Source: Proteles cristata cristata (Eukaryota; Chordata; Mammalia; Carnivora; Hyaenidae). From it: 64,000 nt of DNA. Below, piece by piece: positions 24,048 through 33,224 of this stretch (position 1 is the stretch's first letter; each line of letters starts with the position of its first letter). Under the pieces are notes generated by a model. That model searched no databases, was not told where the DNA came from, and worked only from the letters and a program-made list of their open reading frames with translations. Where the stretch lies: assembly GCA_017311185.1 (NCBI GenBank), contig JAESUZ010005462.1, positions 682,001 to 746,000 of the forward strand, written 5' to 3'. A program made the translations under genes and the position numbers.

Positions 24048-24447
24048 AAGTTTTATTCTTACATCCTGGCTTTGAGGACATTTGCTCCCCTCCATAGCTC
24101 CTTGACCTTTTGCAGACCACAGGCCTGGGAACTCAGGCCTGGGAACCATAATATAAAGCTATGCCAAACTGTAGCCCGTAGGCCAGGATTTTCAAATAGG
24201 CCTCCACAGGATTCTGGGGTTCCAAGAAGGAGCCTCAGGGCCCTGAAAAGGAAAGGAGACTAATTGGGCATGGCTTGAGAGTCTGTGTCCCCTCCCCATT
24301 GAATCATGAGGGCTTCTCTGGTATTGGGTGTCTACATGGCTGTTGGATTCCACATAAGGTTTTGAGAGAAAAAGGTCCCCTCTGCTAAAGGAAATAACAA
24401 AATCTTGAGAGACTGTGTAGCCCAAGGATTAAGAACATGGACAGCAG

Positions 24448-24701
24448 GTTCCTCCTAATCCTCCTATACAAGAGGGAGAAGAAGGAGGGAAATGGTGGGG
24501 GAAAGGGAGAGAGGCAAACCATGAGAGACTCTTGAATGCTGACAAAAACTGAGGACTGATGGATGTGGGGGTGGGGGGGATGGGCATGGAGGAGGACACT
24601 TGTGGGGATGAGCACTGAGTGTTATGTGGAAACTAATTTGACAATAAACTATTTGTAAAAAATAAAATAAAATAAAATAATGTTAGACAGTAAAAAAAAA
24701 A
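24448..24701 (+). mobile_element. L1 3' end with 5' micro-inversion, perfect 17-bp TSD
   Basis: Most of the insert is L1 3' UTR in plus orientation: gaggcaaaccatgagagact, ctgaggactgatggatgtgg, ctaatttgacaataaactat. Its first about 20 bases (24450-24469, ttcctcctaatcctcctata) read on the opposite strand, as seen by comparison with the minus-strand L1 at 53535-53560. TSD aagaacatggacagcag at 24431-24447 and 24702-24718 is perfect. After the first A-rich tail (24658-24680) comes tgttagacagt, then a second A-run (24692-24703). Confidence 0.93.
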
Positions 24702-24714
24702 AAGAACATGGACA

Positions 24715-25125
24715 GCAGTTTTAGTTCTGGCTCCCCTACTTATTAGCTGAGTGACTGCTCTGTGCCTCAGTTGATTTATCTCTAAAATGGGAATAATAGG
24801 GGAACCTGGGTGGTTTAGTTGGTTAAGTGTCCGACTTTCGCTTAGGTCATGATCTCGCGGTTCGTGGGTTCGAGCCCCGCGTCGGGCTATGTGCTGGCTG
24901 CCAGCTCGGAGCCTGGAGCCTGTTTCAGAGTCTGTGTCTCCCTTTCTCTCTGACCCTCCCCTGCTCACGCTGTCTCTCTCTCTCTCTCCTAGAAATAAAT
25001 AAAAAAATATAAAAAAAATTAAAAAAAATAAAATAGGAGTAATAACAATCTTTCCTCACAGGTTGTAGTGACGGTTAGATGAGTTACTGTACACAAACTG
25101 AAGGCACTTAGCAAGCGCTGACTGA
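24715..25125 (+). repeat. MIR split by a SINE
   Basis: Left part: ggctcccctacttattagct, gactgctctgtgcctcagtt, tctctaaaatggg. Right part: ggagtaataacaatctttcc, gttgtagtgacggttagatg, cacttagcaagcgctgactg. The SINE at 24799-25030 sits in the core. Confidence 0.75.
24799..25030 (+). mobile_element. Young-subfamily felid SINE inside MIR
   Basis: Head ggggaacctgggtggtttag, ccgactttcgcttaggtcat, B box ggttcgagccc at 24868-24878, tail junction ctagaaataaat. TSD aaatgggaataata (24785-24798) and aaataggagtaata (25031-25044). Confidence 0.96.
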
Positions 25126-25228
25126 GGGCTGATTGTCACTCTCACCATTGTTCGAGGGGACAGGCTATTGTGGGGTTCTGAGTGGGACAATCTCATGATT
25201 AAATCTGTATTTAAAAAACCTTTCTCTG

Positions 25229-25345
25229 GAGGTGGCTGGGTGGCTCAGTCATTATGTATCTGACTTTGGCTCAGGTCATAATCAAACATTTGGTGAGTTT
25301 GAGTCCCACATCAGGTGAACTCAAGCCTCACTTTGCATGAGCCCC

Positions 25346-25380
<35 letters not shown>

Positions 25381-25430
25381 CTTTGCTCACTTGCATCCTC
25401 TCTCTTTCTCTCTCTCAAAAAAAAAAAAAT
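25229..25430 (+). mobile_element. Felid SINE, diverged
   Basis: Head ggtggctgggtggctcagtc, B-box region gagtttgagtccc, expanded (CT)n near 25350-25377, tail of 13 A. Flanks cctttctctgga and tctttcctgga fit a decayed TSD. Confidence 0.92.
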
Positions 25431-25439
25431 CTTTCCTGG

Positions 25440-26604
25440 AAGTATACTGGAAACTGATCACAGTCTTTTCCATGGAAAAGGAAAAGGGCTCAAAGGCAGT
25501 GGTGAGGCAGTGGGGATTAAAATGAAATATGAGCTGAAAATATGAAGGAGCTCCAGGTTCAGCAGGATCAGGGACCTGTTAGCTATTGGGGAGCTTCAGA
25601 GAAGAAGGAATTAGGGGGGACACTCACCCATTTCAGATACTCAAGCCCTGGATGTTTAGGAAGAAAGGAGGCTTTACGGGACCATCATGACCATGAGATG
25701 CTGCAATTGCTGGGTGCAGGTGACCATCTGAGCATCCAGATCTGAAGCAGAGCAGGAGTTGCACAGGAATTAACAGGTTGTAGTCATTTATGTTGTGAGC
25801 GTGAATGAGGTCAGCATGGGAAAGGGTGGAGGATGATCGGAGATGGCCAGGACTGAATCCAGCAGAATGTGGGGAACAGGCAGGGGAGAGCTGCTGGGGA
25901 GTTAGAGACAGGGCAGCAGCTGTGGGGCCCTCAGGCTGTCCCTTTAGTTGTCTGAGCACCTGCACCTGTGGGTCAGCGCTGGCACTCTCACTGAGCCGGG
26001 CAGGCCTGAGGATGAACACACAGATGACTCTGACAGACTCCCACCAGAGCATCACCTCAGGTGGCCTAGAGAGGACGGGACCCTGGTCAGGGCACACGGA
26101 AGCAGGGTCTGGTTCAGCCTCCACAGCAGCTGGTGTGAAACAGAATCACTCACCGAGAGCCATCTGTGGTGTATTCCCCGAACGCAGCCAAAATAAAATC
26201 TGCAGGCAAGTTGGGAGGATGTTAAATTAAGTAGGTGGCAGACACTATTTGATGACGCTCCATCTAAGTGACAGCTTAGCATGCAGTAGAGGTGGGGTGA
26301 GCAGGTGGCTGAAGGAGAACTCAGGGAGGGGGCTGGGGTTCTACATCTACGTGAACAGAAGCATACCCGAATGAGAGCCTGTGGCTGGGAATTCGCATTT
26401 TCTGTGAGCCCATGGCCCTGAATCTGGTGCTGAGGATTCAGCGGGTGTGGAGCAAATGTTCACAGAACTGGACCAAACAGACACTGCAGGCAAAATTCAA
26501 ATTCCTCTTGCTTCAGTTCCCCTAGACCTGTCATGTGGAAGGGACGTTTTTTGCCCGAGGTCTATGAGTGAACAGTGCCTCATTTCTCTAAATGATTCTC
26601 CTAG
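25440..26604. other. Unassigned sequence, possibly old LINE-type relic
   Basis: Phrases such as gtgaatgaggtcagcatggg resemble an ancient mammalian repeat whose name I cannot assign. A 163-codon minus frame (26124-25633) and a 141-codon plus frame (25805-26230) overlap on opposite strands, with no motif. Confidence 0.35.
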
Positions 26605-26913
26605 TTAGTGCCATACTTTGGATTTGCTTTTTAGCCTAGAATTCATCGAAGGAAAATCTCTGAAAGGGCAGGGATGGGTCTCATCAAAGGTATTGTCAAG
26701 ATCCATTTCCCTGGAGTGAGGAAGAAAGGCCTGATAAATGTAGCATTTCTCAAGTTCAAGTGTTTGGGGAGGAGTGGCTGGCTCTGGGGTTCCTAGAAGC
26801 ATGCATTGGGCCTGACTGTATTCGCAGGCCATGTTACTATTCATGTCGTCCCTCAGCTGCAGACTCTCATTGGAGGAACAGCCCGTAGCTGACTGTTCAT
26901 ATGGGCTCTCATC
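26605..26913 (-). other. Candidate 3'-terminal coding exon (speculative)
   Basis: On the minus strand, gaaattcactttccag (a fair pyrimidine tract plus AG) is followed directly at 26913 by an open frame of 102 codons ending TAA at 26607-26605. The predicted peptide is hydrophilic, begins D-E-S-P-Y, and ends with a basic K-S-K-S-K segment. I do not recognise the protein and see no obvious poly(A) signal just downstream. It could be the cytoplasmic tail exon of an unrecognised gene or a chance frame. Confidence 0.2.
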
Positions 26914-27229
26914 CTGGAAAGTGAATTTCAGAAGTGGATTTCTCAATAATACTTCAACACCACTATTAATGGCTCATCTATAGAGGAAAATTATTTTAGA
27001 AAACCCAACACTGCATGTTGAAGGCAAGGAATATTGTAAATCCATGGGTTCATCCATTCATTCCAACATTCCTTTGTTTATTCATTAATCAAAAATGCTA
27101 TTGAACATCTTATATACCACAGACATAAGAAAGAGAAATGAGTGAGGTAAAGCATCTGAAAGAACTGGGAAACAGCAAGGTAAAACATACGTGTACATAT
27201 ATTTGTAATATAATGTAATTAAGTATAAG

Positions 27230-27312
27230 ACTGAGGTACAGATGGAATGTAAGCTCCCTGAGGACAGGATCTCAGTGTCCGTCCTGTTCACTAAAGAGTA
27301 GAGCATACTGAA
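27230..27312 (+). repeat. L2 3'-end fragment
   Basis: ggaatgtaagctccctgagg followed by acaggatctcagtgtccgtc, a characteristic L2 3' UTR phrase. Confidence 0.65.
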
Positions 27313-27605
27313 AGTTGGTGTGTTTTCCCAAAAGATCCTTCTATTAGATCATTGTGTTACTAAGCTACTTATCTGTTTGATTTTAAGCTGTTAGTATTTT
27401 GTAATAATTTAAATATAATTTGACCCAATAACCCAAATGAAATAACTTTAGGACTTTTTATGGCAAGGGGAGTGAGGGTAGGGAGGATCAGTAAAGGAAA
27501 GAGTATTGCTATAATAATTCTGAAAATTTCAGAATGAGTAGGGACTTTTTACTACTTACACTTGGAAAGAAAAAGGAGGGTTATATTAAAAAGCATTCAT
27601 TAGTA

Positions 27606-27782
27606 GAGTGCCTGGGTGGTTCAGTCAGTTAAGCATCCAACTCTTGATTTTGGCTCAGGTCATGATCATGGCTAGAGAATGGTTCAGTTCATGGGTTTGA
27701 GCCCTGTATGGGCTCTGCACTGATACCTTAGAGCCTGCTTTGGATTCTCTTTCCTCTCTCTCTCAAAAATAAATAAACATTA
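27606..27782 (+). mobile_element. Felid SINE, old
   Basis: Head gagtgcctgggtggttcagt, an insertion in the B-box region, shortened body, tail aaaaataaataaacattaa. TSD aaaagcattcatt (27589-27601) and aaaacattcatt (from 27783). Confidence 0.93.
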
Positions 27783-27947
27783 AAAACATTCATTGACAAT
27801 TAAAACATAATAAATTACCAGACTCTATTACTCTATCTACCCATACGTATTCTTTTCAAATGACTCCATAGTGTAGTTGTATCTACATAATACAATTAAA
27901 TAATGTTGAGTAGTAACTTCTGATGTTGCTTTTAAAAGGAAATACCC

Positions 27948-28176
27948 GGGGCGCCTGGGTGGCTTAGTCGGTTGAGCGTCCGACTTTCGCTTAGGTCATG
28001 ATCTCGCGGTTCATGGGTTCGGGCCCCGCGTCGGGCTCTGTGCTGACTGCTAGCTCAGAGCCTGGAGCCTGTTTCAGTCTGTGACTCCCTCTCTCTCTGA
28101 CCCTCCCCTGCTCGCGCTGTCTCTCTCTCTCTTAGAAATAAATAAAAAACATTTAAAAAAAAAAAAAATAAAAAAA
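27948..28176 (+). mobile_element. Young felid SINE with perfect 15-bp TSD
   Basis: Near-consensus head ggggcgcctgggtggcttag, ccgactttcgcttaggtcat, B box with one change (ggttcgggccc), body gaccctcccctgctcgcgct, tail junction ttagaaataaat and long A-rich tail. TSD taaaaggaaataccc at 27933-27947 and 28177-28191 is identical on both sides, pointing to a recent insertion. Confidence 0.97.
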
Positions 28177-28239
28177 TAAAAGGAAATACCCTCTACTATG
28201 TTAGCAAAATTACAATTGTGTCAGACTAGTATTATCATC

Positions 28240-28460
28240 ACAATAGTAATGATTTTTGAGTACTTGCTGGGCACCAAACACTACTCTAACACATTGGTTT
28301 CATTTTTCCAACAACGCTTTGGGTTGTGCAATTATGATCCTCACTGTACAGTTGAGGACACTGCTCTCAGAAGCTAAATGACTTGTCACAAGTCTCAGTG
28401 ATCATAAGTAGAGGATCCGAGGAATGGAACACAGTTTAGTACCTGAACCAAACTTATTAT
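28240..28460 (-). repeat. MIR, inverted
   Basis: Reads gagtacttgctgggcaccaa, cctcactgtacagttgagga, gctaaatgacttgtcacaag, the reverse-complement order of MIR. Confidence 0.65.
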
Positions 28461-28474
28461 GGTTGCACTCTACT

Positions 28475-29320
28475 AGTGCCTGCAGAATATATTTAAAGTA
28501 TTTAGCCTGTGGAAAATATACCTTACTTGGGTCAGGGTAGTATCTTCAAATACTCTAAAGGTCGTTTTAGAAGACATTGCCCTCCCACCACCTGACGTTT
28601 TGGTTAAAGTTTTTGTTTTTGTTCCTTGAGATCTACTTCATTCTCACTGGGCATAGTCCTGGTGGGATTGTTAATCAAGATCCCTTCTGTTCCACAGACC
28701 AAAGGGTGACATTTGAGCTTAACTGGCCACCTAGGCCTTCTCTGGGCAACTCCCAATGTTGAAAGAATGAGCCACCCAGAGAGGGAACACGGCTGTACCT
28801 GAACCATGGGGCCTAAGGAGCTGTCCAGTAGTTTCAAGTATTGAGATCCTCAGAAAGCCAGCTTTCAGTCATTCAACTCTGTGAGCTAATACAGCTTACA
28901 TTTAGAGCTAGTTCACAGAGTTGGTTGCTGCTGTTGGTAATCCAAGAATGCTAACTTATTTCTCCTCAGGAAGAAAAGGGATCAAACTTTTCCGTGTGGT
29001 TCCAGCAGGACCCACTAGAAGCAATGAACTATGCATTGCTGGAGGTTGCTTTTGATTCAGAATTGGGGGCAAGGCTAACAATGGAAGAAGTAGCCTTGAG
29101 AAGAGAATCCTATCACTTGACATGTTCCAGCAAAAATTGCTGTAGCAAAAGGGATTGGGTGGGAGCATGGAATAAAATTCCTCAATATCCTTTTTTCAGA
29201 AACAAGTGTCTATCATTCTCTATATGGTTTTCTGACTCTCAATATGCCTGAGAATGATCTAAGTGCAACTTACCCTTACCTTCCCCAGGTGTTTGTGGGA
29301 GCACCTTTCTTTCATCAACA
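28475..29320. other. Unassigned sequence
   Basis: No gene or named repeat recognised. The 85-codon frame at 28994-29251 lacks any motif. Confidence 0.4.
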
Positions 29321-29324
29321 TATA

Positions 29325-29570
29325 GTGATGGTATGTGACATTTACTGGGGGCACCATTTTAAGTGCTTTATATCTTCTAAATACTTTAACATGCATAACC
29401 ACCTATGAGATCTATATTATTATATTCCCATTAGTTAGATAGAGAAAGTAAGGCACAGAGAAGTTATGTAAATGCTCAAAGTTACAGACTAGTAAGTAAT
29501 AAAGCAAGGATTAAAACCCCCAGGAGTGTCATGCCCTTGACCTTTAAGCTGTGGAGCAAATGTTGTAATG
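29325..29570 (-). repeat. MIR, inverted, nearly full length
   Basis: acatttactgggggcaccat, aagtgctttatatcttctaa, gtaaggcacagagaagttat, ctagtaagtaataaagcaag in reverse MIR order. Confidence 0.7.
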
Positions 29571-29734
29571 ATAAGAATGTGTTTATTTTCGGGCATAACT
29601 TAACAAATACTCATGTCCACTTCATCTACCATAGCATCAGAATCCTTACTTGATTCAGAATGAGCATCGCACATGATTAGGTCTGGATGGAAAATTCACC
29701 ATTAGTACAAATTGCCTAGAGATGGAGAGTGGAA

Positions 29735-29860
29735 GATGAAGTTGAGACAGTGGTGGGCTGGAGCTGATTGTGCACATGTCTTCTCAATTCTGTGTCCAGT
29801 GACCTCATGGGGAGAATATTTACACCAAGAAAATTGGCAAATGCTCTAAATAGCTGTGCA
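29735..29860. repeat. Unnamed interspersed repeat, copy A
   Basis: Shares blocks with 31935-32090: agtggtgggctgga, gagctgattgtgcacat, aattctg.gtccagtgacctcat and tgctac/tgctct. Likely an old LTR-type repeat; family not assigned. Confidence 0.55.
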
Positions 29861-30164
29861 ATTGAGAAAAAGATTTTCCTCAACAATATAGATGGAATCA
29901 CTGTGTTCTGTCTTGATCTGACCTTCAGCCATCCAAGGTGAACAGCTTCCTTTCACACCTCCTCCATTAGGCATTCTCCCTTTTCCTCTCCTCTGGACAG
30001 TCATTCCTCCTGTCAGGCAGCTAGTGGCTCACTGCCCAGTTAAGGCACATGCACAGTGCCCTGCACCTAGCTTATCTCAGCAAAACTTGCAAGAGGCTCT
30101 CTCCAGAGATGGATCTTTTTATAGACACAAAGAGCCACATGGTGAAATGGGGCTTGTCACTAGG

Positions 30165-30262
30165 CCATGACTCAGGAGCTTTGGGTTCAATTCTGGAGCT
30201 CCTGCTAATGTGTTGAGTGACCTTAGGTAAGCCAGCCACCCACTGCAGGTCAGTTGCCTCCT
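30165..30262 (+). repeat. MIR fragment
   Basis: gagctttgggttcaattctg, ttgagtgaccttaggtaagc in MIR order. Confidence 0.55.
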
Positions 30263-30679
30263 CAGCAAGAGTAGACACATCAACACTCACTAAATATTCC
30301 AGAGTGCATAAAGAAGAAAATATGTTCCATAAAGCAGTCTACTTGTGTAAAAGTCAACTATTGAGTCCAATTGGGAGGCTCCACTAGATGGGGTCTGGTG
30401 GTTGCTTGTTGGTTTGTCTTGAATGGGGAGATGTGAGGGTGAGACATACAAGAAGGGATAGAAATGCTGAGTGACTCAAAAGGAAGAGGGTGCTTTAACA
30501 GACCGATGACATAGATACCTAGAATATGGGCTGACAGAGCTAATTCTGACTCCTCAATCACATTATGATGAACTAGGTTCACTGGACTCCCTGACCAGAG
30601 AAAAGTGACCTGCCTGCTCTAGAAAGCTAATGCACAGATGCACCCAAAGATTACAATGAGTCTTAATGGGCCTGTTTGT

Positions 30680-31085
30680 ACTCATATCTGTTTCCACCTT
30701 CCCCTTCTTGGTTGTGTGCAGAGAGACCTGAAATTTCTAGCCCCTGGGTAGGTGCATTCAATGAGAACAACAAGCAAGAGATTAGAGGGTGGGAGGAGGG
30801 GAGCCAGGGCAGTTCTCTCTGTCTCTCTGCTTCCTGTGGCACCTCTGTCAGTGGCTGTATCCCTTCTGGGCCCTAGCCCCCACCGAACTTCCAGACTCTG
30901 AAAACTGGCCCCTCTCATCCCATCCCAGCTCTAGGGGTGGGACAAGCTTCCTCTGTGGCCAGTCCATCCCCAGTTTGGTTCCCAGCTCTTCCAACCTTAT
31001 GCAACCAATTCCCTAAATTAAATCTCCTCTATTTGAAAGACTTAGAGCAGTTCCTATTTCCTGGCAGACCTGAGCAAAGAAGGAC
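30680..31085 (+). repeat. Probable old LTR-like repeat
   Basis: Phrases gtggctgtatcccttctggg, tctaggggtgggacaagctt and caattccctaaattaaatct followed by gcagttcctatttcctggca resemble a widespread mammalian repeat. Its 3' motif recurs at 32300-32385. Family name uncertain. Confidence 0.4.
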
Positions 31086-31247
31086 AGGTCGTAAAGAAAT
31101 GTGGCTGACGAGTCCATGAAAACTCATTGCCACTTGGGAAATAACTCCTTTCAGCTCTCACACAGTGTCCTGCGTGTGGTAGGAACCCAGTAAACGTCAT
31201 TAGATGAACCAGGGTCAAAGGGCCTACACTTAAGTTTCTGTCTCCCA

Positions 31248-31475
31248 GGGCACCTGGGTGACTCAGTCAGTTGAGCATACAACTCTTGATGTCAGCTCAG
31301 GTCACAATGTGGGATCAAGCCCTGGATTGGGCTACATGCTAAGTGTGGAGCCTGCTTGGGATTCTCTCTTTCTCTCCCTCTCCCTCTAGTCCCCCCTCTC
31401 TTGCATTCACCCTCTCTTAAAAACAAAAACAAGAAACAAAAAAACAAAACAAAACAAAACAAACACAAATAAAGA
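31248..31475 (+). mobile_element. Felid SINE, old
   Basis: Head gggcacctgggtgactcagt, degenerate B box, tail grown into (AAAAC)n (31421-31463). Diverged TSD agtttctgtctccca (31233-31247) and agtttccatttccca (31477-31491). Confidence 0.93.
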
Positions 31476-31934
31476 TAGTTTCCATTTCCCAAGAGGCACA
31501 ATAAATTCCAGGTTCTGGGCTCTGGAATAGTAACAACTGACTATCTTTGCTTATTCTCTTCTTCACATGATGGAATAAAGAAAAAGATGGGGAGATTCAA
31601 GTCGTTGGGTCCTCTTACTTTTCAAATTTCAGCCCATGCCAGGTTTATCTTGTTATCACAGGCAGCGCACAGGCATTTCAGGGCACAATCAGGAAATGGT
31701 TCAAAGTGGGGGTTATCAGAGTCTGAGCAGCCTGGAGGAAAAGGCCAAACCACTTCTCCTGGGGCACCTTTGTGAAGCTCTTCTCCTCCTCTTCTTGCTG
31801 CTATCCCATCCTGGCAGACTGAGGCTGTCCATATGGACTACTCCCTTGAGTCTCCTTCCCCTCTGAGTTCCATCTGGGTATGGTCAATGGGGAGATCTGG
31901 GAGGAGATTAAGACGAAGGAAGAACAGTGAGGTG

Positions 31935-32090
31935 AGGGCAGTGGTGGGCTGGAGACTGCTCATGCCAGCTCACTAGAGCTGATTGTGCACATCTCTTTAA
32001 TTCTGCATCCAGTGACCTCATTGTGGTAGCTTGAAATAGGCCATGGAGAGAGTACTAACACCAGAAAAATGGTGAAATGCTACAAATTAA
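31935..32090. repeat. Unnamed interspersed repeat, copy B
   Basis: Longer relative of 29735-29860 in the same orientation, with two internal blocks the first copy lacks, and A13 near 32089-32101. Confidence 0.55.
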
Positions 32091-32689
32091 AAAAAAAAAA
32101 TTCCTGGAGCACCAGCTATTAAACATTGACTAGTGCATCATTGGGTTGGGTTATTTATTCTGCTGGCTCCTTTCTTGTGGAGTAGCGGCAGGCTGACCTT
32201 GAACAGAGGCCATTATTCTTGCCAAAGCAGTAATCTTTACACACCCCTCTTCTGTGACTGCACTATCTCTTGTGATTTCCCAACTTTCCCGCAGCTTTGT
32301 AAATAGCCCCCTACTGAACAATCCTCATATTATCTTAATTTGAGTGGTCTGTTTGTTTCCTGCAGAGATTATGGTTGATATAGTGGGTGGATAGATGAGT
32401 CATAACTTTGCCTGGATGTGAGGTGTGATGGCTAGTCATACCCTCAAGTATGATAATCTAGAACTTAAGGCAACTACCTCAAGAGAGCTGGAGGAAATCA
32501 TAATTCTGGAATGACATCCAAATTCTCCATTTCAAAAACAACTTTCCTCAATATCTTTGCCTATAATGTCCCCTTTCCCCAGAAACTCCTCTAATCCTAG
32601 AATATGGAAAAAGAAAATCCTTTTCAGAAGATGACTTTGGAAGCCCTCACATTTCACGACAGATCCTGGGGAAGGATTCCCACAACGTG

Positions 32690-32960
32690 GAGTCAGTGGT
32701 CTGTTGATCTGGCTGCTAGATCAGAGTGGAAGTCCCAAACTATTGGCTCCCAATGTTTGCTACACATTACAACCACCTGGGAGCTATAGACAATCTGATA
32801 CTTGGCTCTCCACCCAGGTCAATTAAATCAGATTCTGATAGACACTGCTATGTGAATTTGAGAAATAATCTCTCTAAGCCACATTCCTCATCAGAAAGCA
32901 TACCTAATTTACAGGATTGCTGGGAAGGTTACATGAATAGCAAACAGCACTTGGCATAAG
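32690..32960 (+). repeat. MIR with a MER20-like MITE inside
   Basis: The right part (32848-32960: gtgaatttgagaaataatct, ggattgctgggaaggttaca, gcaaacagcacttggcataa) is a MIR 3' half. The middle (32747-32838: cacattacaaccacctggga, gtcaattaaatcagattctg) resembles MER20, a hAT-Charlie MITE. The left MIR half is only suggestive. Confidence 0.6.
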
Positions 32961-33054
32961 CATCCTAATTCACCATTGTCTCACATACCAGTGTCATCCT
33001 GGGACATAAAGTACAAAGAAGGTCAGTGGGAGGTCTAGACCACAGGCCCCTAAA

Positions 33055-33220
33055 GAGCTGTCTTTGAATCCTAGCATCACTTGGGGACTTGCTAAAAACC
33101 CAAACCCTCCAGCCTCATTCCAGATTCACTGATTCAGAAACTCTGGGGATGGGGTCCAGCAGTTGATGTTTTCACAAATCTTCCAGATGATTCTGATTCA
33201 TGCTAAGTCTGAGATATTCT
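33055..33220 (+). repeat. MER5A-like hAT MITE relic
   Basis: Contains agcatcacttggggacttgc, cactgattcagaaactctgg, cttccagatgattctgattc in MER5A order. Confidence 0.7.
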
Positions 33221-33224
33221 CTAC

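Noticed and set aside
25633..26230. Frames of 163 (minus) and 141 (plus) codons
   Set aside because: They overlap on opposite strands, show no motif, and the DNA resembles an old repeat.
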